From Alkalicoccobacillus porphyridii (GTDB lineage: Bacteria; Bacillota; Bacilli; Bacillales; Bacillaceae_D), in the NCBI RefSeq assembly GCF_007293315.1, contig NZ_VLXZ01000010.1, positions 1 to 64,000 of the forward strand: a stretch of 64,000 nucleotides of DNA, given 5' to 3'. The position numbers and the translations under genes were made by a program. Below are positions 33,768 to 42,653 of this stretch, piece by piece (position 1 is the first letter of the stretch; each line of letters begins with the position of its first letter). The notes under the pieces are model-generated. The model saw only the letters and a program-made list of their open reading frames with translations. It ran no database searches and had not been told where the DNA came from.

Positions 33768-33795
33768 AGCACCTGCATCTTTCCATGCAGGTGCT
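33768..33795 (-). terminator. Hairpin, probable terminator of the pRiA4b-like gene
   Basis: AGCACCTGCAT and ATGCAGGTGCT are perfect 11-base arms. The T run downstream is weak, so termination efficiency is uncertain. Confidence 0.5.
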
Positions 33796-33802
33796 CAGCT
33801 TT

Positions 33803-34375
33803 CTAGCACTTTATTCTATTGAGCCTCCGATTAATTTCATTTTTGTAAAAGTAATCAGGGTCAAACTTCCTTCCACCTGTATCCTTTTCAGCCCAGGTCA
33901 ACATGAAATCATAATCCTCATGAGTTGGATCACTGATGGTTTTCAGAAATTCCTCATATCCAGGAACCCCACCAACATCCTCTGGAGGACGGTTTCTGTC
34001 TCCATCGATACAAATCGGAGTATGTTTTTCTTCATCAACAATTACGACTTTCTCCACTTCTATTTTATGCTCCCATGAATCACCTAAATCATATTCATAG
34101 TAAAAATGATCATACTCTTCAAACACAGTATCAATTTTTGTACGTTTTGGATGCTTGTCTCCCTCCTTTAATGGAACCTCCAAACTAGGTTCTATAATTA
34201 AAAATTCAGGAAACTTAAATACATACTGATGATAATCCTGCCAATCAAACGCCGCTTGAATGACCTTATGGAATTTATGAAACGTAATATTACTAGGAAC
34301 TAACACTCTTCTCCAAATTGGTGGTTTAATATCACTCATTGTCATTTTCACTTGATAATAATCTCTTTCACTCAT
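33803..34375 (-). CDS. Plasmid pRiA4b ORF-3-like (PF07929) protein
   Basis: About 190 residues. M-S-D-I-K-P-P-I-W-R-R-V-L-V, T-F-H-K-F-H-K-V-I-Q-A-A-F-D-W, Y-E-Y-D-L-G-D-S-W-E-H-K-I and N-R-P-P-E-D-V-G-G-V-P-G-Y are the conserved blocks of the pRiA4b ORF-3 family. ATG at 34375 with GAGAGGTG upstream is the preferred start. Function of the family is unknown. Confidence 0.9.
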   Translation of the reverse strand: MSERDYYQVKMTMSDIKPPIWRRVLVPSNITFHKFHKVIQAAFDWQDYHQYVFKFPEFLIIEPSLEVPLKEGDKHPKRTKIDTVFEEYDHFYYEYDLGDSWEHKIEVEKVVIVDEEKHTPICIDGDRNRPPEDVGGVPGYEEFLKTISDPTHEDYDFMLTWAEKDTGGRKFDPDYFYKNEINRRLNRIKC

Positions 34376-34525
34376 AGTTAACACCTCTCAAAAATTAGCA
34401 TAACACACCCTTCGACAAAATTGGTCCCATCCCTTCTCCAAATTCATTCTTAGCCCTGCCCCCGATTTCGTTTTATATCATTTTGATCTTCAATAAATGA
34501 CAAAACAGTGCGACCATCTAAATCA

Positions 34526-35356
34526 TCATTGTGCAGAATTTATCTTAAACATTCGATAAATCATTCGGTCAAACATACGATCCGTCAATATTCTGCGTAA
34601 CAATAGAACGGGTTTTGCATTACCAGCCACATATCTAGTTTTTGTTTGTTTATCACGAACAGCCTTTAACACTAATTGCGCAATTTGATCAGGAGAATAA
34701 AGCCCACCCATGCCACCTAACGTTTTTATTAGCGAATCAGCCATTTTACTGTAGACTGTATTACCGGACGTTTTTCTAACATGATCATAGACTACATCAG
34801 ACCACTCACTTTCAGTTGCACCTGGTTGAATCACCACAACATCAATACCAAATGGCTTAACTTCTACTCGGAGACAATCCGAATATCCTTCTAGCGCATG
34901 TTTGGTCGCATGATACCACGCACCAAGCAAGGTATAAATTTTCCCGCCTGCTGATGACGTATTGATAATCTTCCCTGATTTTTGGTTTCTCATATAAGGA
35001 AGAACTAATTGAGTCAAACGACTTAAGCCAAAAAGATTTACTTCAAATTGATGTCGTGCCTCCTCCATCGGTACATCCTCCACGGCACCATAGGCTCCAT
35101 ATCCAGCATTGTTAAACAAGACATCAATTCTCCCTTGTTCCTTAATAATACGAGCAACTCCATCACTCATAGAATGTTCGTCTGTTAGATCCATGCCTAA
35201 TATATGTGCGCCTTGTGATTTAATATCCTTCATTTGCTCTACACGTCTGGCTGCTCCATAAACAATATACCCTTCTTTTAGCAATAGCCTTACTGTCGCT
35301 TTGCCAATACCGGCAGATGCTCCTGTCACTAATACAACTTTCTTCCCATCCATCAT
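34526..35356 (-). CDS. Short-chain dehydrogenase/reductase (classical SDR)
   Basis: 276 residues. Nucleotide-binding T-G-A-S-A-G-I-G (11-18), N-N-A-G (82-85), catalytic Ser near 135, Y149-x-x-x-K153 (Y-H-A-T-K), P-G-A-T-E after the active site. A basic residue (R37/R38) after beta-2 suggests NADP(H) preference. Divergent from a TetR-type regulator with a palindrome in between, so it is probably the regulated gene. Substrate unknown. Confidence 0.9.
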   Translation of the reverse strand: MMDGKKVVLVTGASAGIGKATVRLLLKEGYIVYGAARRVEQMKDIKSQGAHILGMDLTDEHSMSDGVARIIKEQGRIDVLFNNAGYGAYGAVEDVPMEEARHQFEVNLFGLSRLTQLVLPYMRNQKSGKIINTSSAGGKIYTLLGAWYHATKHALEGYSDCLRVEVKPFGIDVVVIQPGATESEWSDVVYDHVRKTSGNTVYSKMADSLIKTLGGMGGLYSPDQIAQLVLKAVRDKQTKTRYVAGNAKPVLLLRRILTDRMFDRMIYRMFKINSAQ

Positions 35357-35396
35357 TCATTTCATCCCCTTCAAATAGTAATATAAATTTACGCCC

Positions 35397-35430
35397 AATA
35401 TAAGTGACGCGACGTCACGTTACTTATATT
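35397..35430. promoter_or_regulatory. TetR-type palindromic operator
   Basis: AATATAAGTGACG (35397-35409) and CGTTACTTATATT (35418-35430) are inverted repeats with a single mismatch around an eight-base centre. It sits in the 146-base space between the divergent SDR and TetR genes, where TetR-family operators are expected. Confidence 0.7.
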
Positions 35431-35502
35431 TTATTATAGACTGACTTTTATGGTAACGCAATATAGATGTGCTATAATTTTTTTAGAAGGGAGACCTGAT
35501 GA

Positions 35503-36144
35503 ATGGAATTTGAACGGGTAAGAACGGAAGAACAACGAAAAATTAGAATACAACAAATAAAAGATGCAGCGATTAAGCTCTTTGATACGTTACAATTTCA
35601 TGAAATTGAACTTGCTAAGATTGCCAAAGAAACGACTTTCACACGTGGCAATCTTTATAAATATATTTCTTCAAAAGAAGAGATCTATCTTTTGGTAGCT
35701 ATGGATGAGCTAACTGAATGGATCAGTGACGTTAAGGAAACATTCACTACAAAAATGGATGATATCGAGAGTTTCTCACAACAGTGGGCAGAGGTCGCTT
35801 ATCGACATAAGCGATTTTTAAAGCTTATATCCATGCTCTTCACAATGATTGAACGGAATGTCTCTCTTGAGAGACTTATTGATTTTAAACAAAACTACCG
35901 TGTCGCAATGGCTGAGTTACACGACTCACTTAAGCTTGTTTTTCCTGAATGGAAGGATGAGACGATTATTAGATTTTTTGAGCTACAATCAAATTATGTC
36001 ATCGGTTTATTCCCTTATACCTCCCCTACGCCTATTCAAAAAGAAGCGATGGAGAAATCTGGACTGAACTATAAAGACCTTGATTTTGTAAAAGATTTTG
36101 CAGAATTTATTGCTTATACGATAAGATATTTAGATAGCAAGTAA
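35503..36144 (+). CDS. TetR/AcrR-family regulator
   Basis: 213 residues; N-terminal helix-turn-helix at about 18-60 (I-K-D-A-A-I-K-L-F, L-A-K-I-A-K-E-T-T-F-T-R-G-N-L-Y-K-Y-I-S-S-K-E-E), all-helical ligand domain after it. Likely represses itself and the divergent SDR via the palindrome at 35397-35430. The OsmC gene starts 17 bases downstream and may be co-transcribed. Confidence 0.88.
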   Translation: MEFERVRTEEQRKIRIQQIKDAAIKLFDTLQFHEIELAKIAKETTFTRGNLYKYISSKEEIYLLVAMDELTEWISDVKETFTTKMDDIESFSQQWAEVAYRHKRFLKLISMLFTMIERNVSLERLIDFKQNYRVAMAELHDSLKLVFPEWKDETIIRFFELQSNYVIGLFPYTSPTPIQKEAMEKSGLNYKDLDFVKDFAEFIAYTIRYLDSK

Positions 36145-36161
36145 GTAAGGAGGTTCTCGAA

Positions 36162-36608
36162 ATGGCAGAACACAGCTTTCATCTTAAAGCTAATTGGCCG
36201 GGCTTACGCAATGATGTAGGTACAATTGAAGCAGGTAACCTTGTGACAAAGGTCTCCATCCCGCCGGAAATGGATGGACCTGGTGTAGGTACGAATCCAG
36301 ACGAAATGCTGCTAGGAGCTGCAGCTACCTGCTATATCATTACGCTAGCCGCAATGATGGAACGCAGCAAGCTTGATAAAGCAGATCTCACCATGACCTC
36401 AGAAGGAATTGTGGATGTGACCAAAGGTATTATTACGTATAAAAAGATCATCCACCGGCCTGAAATCGTGCTGAATCAAGGAGCATCTGAAAAGGATGAA
36501 GAGCTAGCCTATAAGCTTGCAGAAAAAGCGGAGAGGTCATGTATGATCAGTCGGGCGATCCAAGGGAATGTGGAGGTAGAGCTTGAGGTGCATGTTGAAG
36601 TTGAATGA
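36162..36608 (+). CDS. OsmC/Ohr-family peroxiredoxin-like protein
   Basis: 148 residues. Both catalytic-type cysteines are present: L-L-G-A-A-A-T-C-Y-I-I-T and E-R-S-C-M-I-S-R-A-I. Family members reduce organic hydroperoxides with dithiols. AAGGAGG precedes the ATG and overlaps the end of the TetR gene region, suggesting a TetR-osmC unit responding to reactive or electrophilic compounds together with the SDR. Confidence 0.87.
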   Translation: MAEHSFHLKANWPGLRNDVGTIEAGNLVTKVSIPPEMDGPGVGTNPDEMLLGAAATCYIITLAAMMERSKLDKADLTMTSEGIVDVTKGIITYKKIIHRPEIVLNQGASEKDEELAYKLAEKAERSCMISRAIQGNVEVELEVHVEVE

Positions 36609-36699
36609 ATAGTTAATATGAAAAATCACCAGGAAAGGTGGGTTTTTAATTTTAAAAGAAAAAGGCCGCACTAACTAGGATATAGAGCCTAATTTATAA

Positions 36700-37191
36700 T
36701 CAGTCATAGCCCCCACTAGCCTCAGGTAACTCTTGATACTCCTGTCTAACATGTATAATATCATCCTCTATTTCATTCATGACACGTTTCCACTGATTTA
36801 ATTTCTTTGCACTGCAGGACGTCTTCCACTCTAAATTGGTTTCTTCCCCATCCGCGATCATTGTTAAATGATAAGATTCATGAGGCTCGTAGCAGGGGGT
36901 ACCTGTTTCTGTTGGCAATGCCCATAAGTCCACACTTCGGAGTTTTCCGTAAATAAACATGCGTTCCTCCTCACTCAGTACCATTTCCGTTGTATCCGTG
37001 CCATCAGCGATTAAATCTTTTGTAAATGTGTTTTCAAACGTATTTAGTTCATTGGACATCGAGTACCCGTATTGTAACGAGAACTCAAAATCGTCTGGCA
37101 TTTCTTCGGGTAATGGGCTTGTACAGCTATTGAATGGGTTACAAGCGGATAAAATGACCACAGTACTTACAGATATGAGAAGTTTCCTCAC
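36700..37191 (-). CDS. Lipoprotein A, paralogue of the 37723-38229 product
   Basis: 163 residues with signal peptide and lipobox L-S-A-C (Cys17). Shares with the neighbour at 37723 the blocks P-D-D-F, K-L-R-S-V-D-L, A-L-P-T, T-S-C and the identical end Q-E-Y-Q-E-L-P-E-A-S-G-G-Y. Two cysteines in the mature part may form a disulfide. Function unknown. Its upstream region and the adjoining PH-domain remnant show it was duplicated as a block. Confidence 0.83.
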   Translation of the reverse strand: MRKLLISVSTVVILSACNPFNSCTSPLPEEMPDDFEFSLQYGYSMSNELNTFENTFTKDLIADGTDTTEMVLSEEERMFIYGKLRSVDLWALPTETGTPCYEPHESYHLTMIADGEETNLEWKTSCSAKKLNQWKRVMNEIEDDIIHVRQEYQELPEASGGYD

Positions 37192-37292
37192 GAGTTAGCT
37201 CCTTCCTAGCAACATGTTAAATTAACTTACTATTATTCATCCTATTTATTTATAATAATATTTAACCCCATGCACGAACGGAGTATTTCAGT

Positions 37293-37410
37293 GTGAAAAT
37301 TCAACCGAATAAGATCTTTTATATGGAATAATCCTGATACCGATGGGCGTTTTTTGCACTATGTTTGCTGTATTGTTCCCATTTATCTTTGATGCTGACA
37401 TAGAATACTC
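37293..37410 (+). pseudogene. Truncated PH-domain gene, duplicate of 39475-39912
   Basis: From about 37210 to 37408 this closely follows the sequence from 39397 through the first ~40 codons of the PH gene. One base is missing after CAACCGAA, shifting the frame; after the shift the sense continues as D-L-L-Y-G-I-I-L-I-P-M-G-V-F, then P-F-I-F-D-A-D-I, after which similarity is lost. It is a dead duplicate. Confidence 0.8.
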
Positions 37411-37527
37411 TTTCTCATTCTACATCTATGCTTGTAAATCCTTTAAATGGTAAAGTAAATGAACAATTTTTAAAGCTTAAATATAATTAACTTATAAATT
37501 GACGACCAGATAAGGGAAGTTAAAAGA

Positions 37528-37557
37528 GACCAAACAGTGTTTGCCCACTGTTTGGTC
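37528..37557. terminator. Perfect 12-bp hairpin, probable terminator
   Basis: GACCAAACAGTG-TTTGCC-CACTGTTTGGTC, followed by ATTAAT. No long T run; may be the old terminator of the PH pseudogene copy. Confidence 0.5.
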
Positions 37558-37722
37558 ATTAATAGAAAAGGTCTCACGAGGGGATCAGCTATTAATTCAC
37601 ACAAGCCGGAGCTCAAGGGTGGTTTATTTCTTATTATTAAACACGACAATTAAGACAATGACTGAAGTTAAGGAAATGATGTTCATTAGCCAAGCTTGCT
37701 CAGTTTAGATGATACCTGCCCA

Positions 37723-38229
37723 TTACAAATATCCTCCGCTAGCCTCTGGCAGCTCTTGATATTCCGACCGTTTATAAATAATCTCTTTGTGAATATCCTT
37801 CATTACCTCTTCCCACTTATTAAGCTTTTCTGTGTCACAAGACGTGTCCCATTCAAACGTGAGCTCTTCACCATCTGCCGTCATCATTAAATCATACCTT
37901 TCAAATGGCACCACGCAGGTTGACCCCATTTGTGTTGGCAAAGCTAACAAATCTACACTTCTAAGCTTTTCATAGATAAACAATCGTTCATCTTCAGTCA
38001 ATGGCATTTCCGTTGAGGCCGTTCCATCAGAAATTAAATCTTTTGTATAGGTATTTTCATACGTATTTAGCTCGTTGGCCATAGTGACGCCGTATTTTAG
38101 AGAGATATTGAAGTCATCCGGCATCTTTTTTGGTAATGGACTAGTGTAATCTGCTGATGGGCTACAAGCTGACAGGATAGCCAAAGCGCCTAATGACAAA
38201 AGGAAATATTTCAAGTCTTCACTCCTCAT
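37723..38229 (-). CDS. Lipoprotein B, downstream of the HNH toxin gene
   Basis: 168 residues, lipobox I-L-S-A-C (Cys22). Paralogue of lipoprotein A (see 36700). It begins 37 bases after the stop of the colicin-DNase-like gene on the same strand, so the two are probably co-transcribed. Being surface-anchored it is an unlikely immunity protein for a cytoplasmic nuclease, but it is the only conserved companion. Role unknown. Confidence 0.83.
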   Translation of the reverse strand: MRSEDLKYFLLSLGALAILSACSPSADYTSPLPKKMPDDFNISLKYGVTMANELNTYENTYTKDLISDGTASTEMPLTEDERLFIYEKLRSVDLLALPTQMGSTCVVPFERYDLMMTADGEELTFEWDTSCDTEKLNKWEEVMKDIHKEIIYKRSEYQELPEASGGYL

Positions 38230-38266
38230 TATGTGTTAAATAACTCCCCGACTTAATACAATGTGA

Positions 38267-39172
38267 TTATCTATTCTCCGTACCTCCGCCCCATATTTCT
38301 CTTCCACCTGTGTGTCCTGTATTTATGTGATCCTCGGTATTAACTAATTGCATCTTTCCAGGATCTTCACTGTGGTGCCAACTGTACCCACTCGGTGTAT
38401 CACCATTTTGTAAAATAGAAATGTCAGTTGACGTTAATCTCAATTCATCAGCTAATTTTGGATCTTCAGCAATCGCTGTAGCTAGATCGTTGTTAGCATA
38501 AGCAAAATGTACACGATCTGATTGAAGGTACTGATCTTCCGGCAACTGAACGTCATGAAAGGAATTGAATGCTGGAAATGCAGCTGAATGTTCAGTTCCA
38601 TCTGTTAATATGAATTCTTTTTCCACAAAAGGTACTCCTGTAACTGGGTGAGCTTCTCCACCCAAGTTACCGTTTCTCACAATTAATCCTTCTTCAGCTT
38701 CAGCATCTGCTACATTACTATCTATAAGTACGTCAAGCACTCCTATCGCTAATAAAGAGACGCTTGCGACTTTACCAACATTCTTTATTCCCTGAATGGC
38801 TTTTTGCTTATCACCCTCAGTAAAGCCATCATAAACTGCCTTCCCATTTTGAGCAGTATACTTAACCGTATTACCAATACCATTAATAGTCTTCCCTGCA
38901 GAATCCTTTAATTGATGTATTCCTGCCTCTTGATGATAGGCATCTTTTTTTATGGCACCATATGTAGTTTGAATCGTTCCATCCAAAAGTTGACCAGTAT
39001 TTGTAAAAGCAAAATCAGAAGCACTTCGTATACCCTTTCCCACTTCGTTAATCCATTCACCTGTTGCCTCATGTTTTGTAGAGACTACTTTTCCTACCAA
39101 TTGTGCAGTTCCTCCAACGGTAAGACCTGCTACCTGACCAATTACTTTTCCTGTACCTCTAAAAATCCCCAT
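38267..39172 (-). CDS. Polymorphic toxin-like protein with colicin-DNase HNH domain
   Basis: About 301 residues. The N-terminal 140 residues are glycine-rich and amphipathic (G-Q-V-A-G-L-T-V-G-G-T-A-Q-L-V-G-K-V). The C-terminal ~120 residues end in Y-S-W-H-H-S-E-D-P-G-K-M-Q-L-V and H-I-N-T-G-H-T-G-G-R-E-I-W-G-G-G, the WHH-type treble-clef HNH motif of the colicin-DNase/polymorphic toxin family (catalytic His pair plus later metal-binding His). It should cleave DNA or tRNA. No signal peptide or secretion domain such as LXG is obvious. Start at 39172 has AGGGGAG five bases before it. An antitoxin was not identified with certainty. Confidence 0.8.
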   Translation of the reverse strand: MGIFRGTGKVIGQVAGLTVGGTAQLVGKVVSTKHEATGEWINEVGKGIRSASDFAFTNTGQLLDGTIQTTYGAIKKDAYHQEAGIHQLKDSAGKTINGIGNTVKYTAQNGKAVYDGFTEGDKQKAIQGIKNVGKVASVSLLAIGVLDVLIDSNVADAEAEEGLIVRNGNLGGEAHPVTGVPFVEKEFILTDGTEHSAAFPAFNSFHDVQLPEDQYLQSDRVHFAYANNDLATAIAEDPKLADELRLTSTDISILQNGDTPSGYSWHHSEDPGKMQLVNTEDHINTGHTGGREIWGGGTENR

Positions 39173-39474
39173 AACTACTCCCCTACTTATCATATTCAAT
39201 TTTTACTATTATTATAGATCAAAAGACTCTTAATTTATATATTATTTTCCTTTTATACAAATTAAATAACCAGACACTTGTGATTTATCCGGTTATCCTT
39301 AGTATTTGACCATTAACACATTCGAAGAGCATCTAAAAAAAATGGAGGGTTAGGCTATAAGCTAATAGCTCATGGGTCAGCTCCTCCCTCACAGAGCGGA
39401 AAATTAACTTACTACTATTCATCCAATTTATTTATAATGGTATATAAACCAATACACGAACGGGGTGGTTCAGT

Positions 39475-39912
39475 GTGAAATTCCAACCGAAAAAAGATCT
39501 TCTATATGGAGTGATCTTAATACCAATAGGCGTTTTTTGTATTACATTTGGGGTGTTATTCCCATTTACCTTTGATGCTGACATTGTCTCCATCATAGTT
39601 ATCACTGTTCTTTTTTTACCACTTGGGGTGTATTCGCTTTGGTGTTGGTTTGGTACCTCTTATTTGATTTACGATGATACATTCATTATTAAACAAGGAC
39701 CATTTAGAAGAACAATCAGCATTGATACAATTGAAAAGATTGAACGAAACACCAATCCTCTAGTAGCAAGTACTGCCCTTTCGTTAGAAAGCTACATATT
39801 GCAGTACAAACCCTATAAGCATTGCATCATTTCTCCAGAGAACATTGATATATTTGTTGTTGAGCTACAAAGAAAAAGGGAACGTACTCCTATCAACTTT
39901 ATTCGTGATTAA
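39475..39912 (+). CDS. Bacterial PH-domain (bPH_4/DUF1200-like) membrane protein
   Basis: 145 residues from a GTG start: two N-terminal helices (V-I-L-I-P-I-G-V-F and V-I-T-V-L-F-L-P-L-G-V-Y-S-L) and a C-terminal PH-like domain with T-S-Y-L-I-Y-D-D-T-F, G-P-F-R-R-T-I and Y-K-P-Y-K-H-C-I-I-S-P-E-N. Divergent from the toxin operon. A broken copy with its upstream region lies at 37293. Function unknown. Confidence 0.85.
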   Translation: MKFQPKKDLLYGVILIPIGVFCITFGVLFPFTFDADIVSIIVITVLFLPLGVYSLWCWFGTSYLIYDDTFIIKQGPFRRTISIDTIEKIERNTNPLVASTALSLESYILQYKPYKHCIISPENIDIFVVELQRKRERTPINFIRD

Positions 39913-39996
39913 TGTTAAAAGTGGTCAAGAATTTAGTAGTCTACTTCTTCATTCTCTATCCATGTGACCAACTCCTCTACTAGCATTTCTAACGAC

Positions 39997-40037
39997 AAAA
40001 AAAGCTTCTCAGTACTTTTGGAAGAACTGGAAGCTTA
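39997..40037 (-). terminator. Intrinsic terminator of the DUF6440 gene
   Basis: On the minus strand AAGCTTC..AGT and ACT..GAAGCTT pair and run into seven T. Confidence 0.72.
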
Positions 40038-40067
40038 GCGTAAAACAAGTATCCACAGAAATCGTTT

Positions 40068-40256
40068 TTATTCCTGCACTTTTTCAATCACCACTTCACC
40101 ATTTTCATCAAGTAAAGGTGTGAGACCATTTCCTTGCGCAGACCACGTGTGAAGGTAGTGAACACCCGTTTGAAGATCAACCAATATGATGATCGTTCCA
40201 TATTGATAACTGTGTGTCTCTTTCTCGATAAAACGTTTTTCTTTTTTCTTGATCAT
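40068..40256 (-). CDS. DUF6440 family small protein
   Basis: 62 residues. K-R-F-I-E, I-I-I-L-V-D-L-Q-T-G-V-H-Y-L and G-L-T-P-L-L-D-E-N-G-E-V-V match the DUF6440 pattern (short beta-rich proteins of Firmicutes). AAGGAGGAG precedes the ATG. Function unknown. Confidence 0.8.
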   Translation of the reverse strand: MIKKKEKRFIEKETHSYQYGTIIILVDLQTGVHYLHTWSAQGNGLTPLLDENGEVVIEKVQE

Positions 40257-40382
40257 AACAATCTCCTCCTTCTTTAGATACTTTTCATTATCGCTGATAT
40301 ATAAGCAGTTTTCAGCTTACATCGCATGAAAGGAGGAAGAATTGTACTTAACGGTGGAGAAAAAGCATTAAACGGAGCAACT

Positions 40383-41240
40383 TTAATAAAGCTTCTTAGG
40401 CTTAATTGTAATTAACACAATCGAACCTAATATTAAGATCGCTCCTGCCACATTAGATACCGTAAATTCAATCGGAAAGAACCAATAAGAATAAAGAGCC
40501 ACCACAATCGGCCCAACCGCCCTGATTAGATTCGCTAGAGAAAAGTCGATGAGCTTAATTGACTCATAGAACAAAATCAAACCAAGAAATCCACTGAAAA
40601 AAGCGCCTAATAAAATAAATATGATACCCTCAGCTTGAAACGTCATAGATCCTAAATCACCTGTAATTATCATAAATCCAGCAATTAAAACGACAGAAAT
40701 CAAATTATTATAAAATAAAATTGTATTAGAGCTAATGCCTTCCACTGTCTTCTTGACCAGCGTATTTGTTAAAGCAAAAAATAAGGTGTACATTAAAGCA
40801 GCCGCAATGCCAATATAACTATCAGCCGTCGCCCCTTTTTCAACAAATAAAAACGTACCCACAATCGCGAGGCCAATCAATACAAGATCAATCCGCTTCA
40901 GCTTTTCCTTCAAGACAAACACCGCAAGCATAATCGCAAAGATCGTATAAAACCGCCCAACAAAACCAACCGTAATCGGACTCAACAAATCCAAACTAAC
41001 AAACAAGCAAATCAAACCAATCGAGTTCGTTAGCCCAATCAACCAAAGCATCTTACTCTTCACCACTCTGATTCGCTCTTTAATCACTAACGAATACAAG
41101 TAGCAAAAAAGCCCCGCAAACACGCTATTCAACAACGCAGCAAACACAGGACTATAATAATCAAGCGAAAACTTATTCAGTAGTGGTGTGAGTGACATGA
41201 TGAGGATCGAAAAAACACTGAGGATCAGACCTTTTTTCAT
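40383..41240 (-). CDS. EamA/DMT-family permease
   Basis: 285 residues with ten predicted helices arranged as two five-helix EamA repeats (the second begins near Y-I-G-I-A-A-A-L-M-Y-T-L-F-F-A). Drug/metabolite transporter superfamily; likely exporter of an amino acid or metabolite. Monocistronic. Confidence 0.88.
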   Translation of the reverse strand: MKKGLILSVFSILIMSLTPLLNKFSLDYYSPVFAALLNSVFAGLFCYLYSLVIKERIRVVKSKMLWLIGLTNSIGLICLFVSLDLLSPITVGFVGRFYTIFAIMLAVFVLKEKLKRIDLVLIGLAIVGTFLFVEKGATADSYIGIAAALMYTLFFALTNTLVKKTVEGISSNTILFYNNLISVVLIAGFMIITGDLGSMTFQAEGIIFILLGAFFSGFLGLILFYESIKLIDFSLANLIRAVGPIVVALYSYWFFPIEFTVSNVAGAILILGSIVLITIKPKKLY

Positions 41241-41340
41241 GAAGCGCCCCCTTGATATGTATGGTATGGATATCTTTTCTAGTAAAAGAAAAGAAGATTA
41301 TAGAATATCATAGGGGGCGGGATGGTGGCAAGAAGCATTT

Positions 41341-42186
41341 TTATAAATCGTAATTCTTCAAACTACTCCTAAATAATAGATACTCTTTCATCTCGTAGAG
41401 TTGTAACTCAGAGTCTATTTTATCATAGCCTATATCAATGAACCTTTCTGATTCTCCCCAACTTTTTTCTGAACCTGCAATAGTTGATAAGTCTTTATTA
41501 AATCGCAAAGTTTGATTTAAATTCAGTCGAATATCTCGAGGCGAAACAATATTAAAGTCACCGAATGTATAATACATAAAATTTTTGTCTTCGTTATATT
41601 TATTCCAATGCCTATTTTCTTCTAGATTAGACAGATATAAAGAAAATGAAATATACCAAATCTCTGTATTTCCACAGTAATCTGTAATTTCTATATAACG
41701 ATGATAACGACACAATCTTTTTTCATATTTACGTTCTTCTTCATCAAATGTTCCATTAACAGAAAAATAAGGATATATAGGGGAAGATGAAAAAGATATA
41801 ATATCTTGATGTGCATACTTATCAGGAAATTTATATTTGTTTTTATACGTTCTAACTACAGGTAATGTTTTAGTCGTCCCTATACTTTCAGTTCGTTCTA
41901 GATCATTAAATATATGAGACCTATATACACCTCCTAACAAAGGCTTTATCCTAAGACTATAATTAAAAGCTAGTTTGCTGGATGAAATAGAATTGTCAGT
42001 TTTAACACTAAACCCTGGTCCATATAACCATTTCTTTATTTTGCTCTCCTTTTGAAAGTAAACAGTATAACTCCCATGTTGATTATAGCTATTTAATTTA
42101 GAAATTTTTCTATTTAAGAATAATGCTATAATTGCTACTAATAAAGAAAATATAGCTATCCCATGCTCCATAAATAAATCATTCAC
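41341..42186 (-). CDS. Hypothetical membrane-anchored protein
   Basis: 281 residues with one N-terminal membrane helix (I-A-I-F-S-L-L-V-A-I-I-A-L-F-L) and a long soluble part rich in Tyr, Lys and Ser. I do not recognise the domain. AT-rich coding sequence compared with neighbours suggests a recently acquired gene. Followed upstream by a long AT-rich gap. Confidence 0.65.
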   Translation of the reverse strand: MNDLFMEHGIAIFSLLVAIIALFLNRKISKLNSYNQHGSYTVYFQKESKIKKWLYGPGFSVKTDNSISSSKLAFNYSLRIKPLLGGVYRSHIFNDLERTESIGTTKTLPVVRTYKNKYKFPDKYAHQDIISFSSSPIYPYFSVNGTFDEEERKYEKRLCRYHRYIEITDYCGNTEIWYISFSLYLSNLEENRHWNKYNEDKNFMYYTFGDFNIVSPRDIRLNLNQTLRFNKDLSTIAGSEKSWGESERFIDIGYDKIDSELQLYEMKEYLLFRSSLKNYDL

Positions 42187-42653
42187 AATATTTCTCCTTA
42201 ATTATGTATTTTTTTATCATACTTAATTTCACTGATGTTTTCACTTTTTATTTTCAAACTAAATTTAATTGAAATTTTAACATATTTCTCCTTAAATTAT
42301 TGACTCCGTCTTACTCTTTTTAATATGCTGATTATAGCAAGTCATACCATTGATAATGTTCTCTTCTGTATAATTCTTAAGAGCTCTTTCCATTTACGAT
42401 AGGCTTACTTCTCACCAGTTTGAGAGGGTAGTTTGTCCAAAAGGACTCAAGAAAGGCAGAGAGAAAAATAATCAAAAATAGCGTTAAGTTGATGTAGATG
42501 GTTCGTATCGATATCTAACCTACTTGAAGCTTCAAACAAAGAAAAAAGCAACTGCTGTGAACAGTGACCTATAACAAATAATCCATCTTTTTTTGCCAAA
42601 AAAGAAAATTTTATAGTATACTGGAATAAATCACTTATAAGGATGTGACCAGT
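42187..42653. other. AT-rich intergenic stretch
   Basis: 467 bases between the hypothetical protein and the PH gene. Very AT-rich at 42190-42300; the only feature seen is promoter-like sequence near 42610-42640 in front of the PH gene. A minus-strand frame at 42447-42674 overlaps that promoter and is not accepted. Confidence 0.4.
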
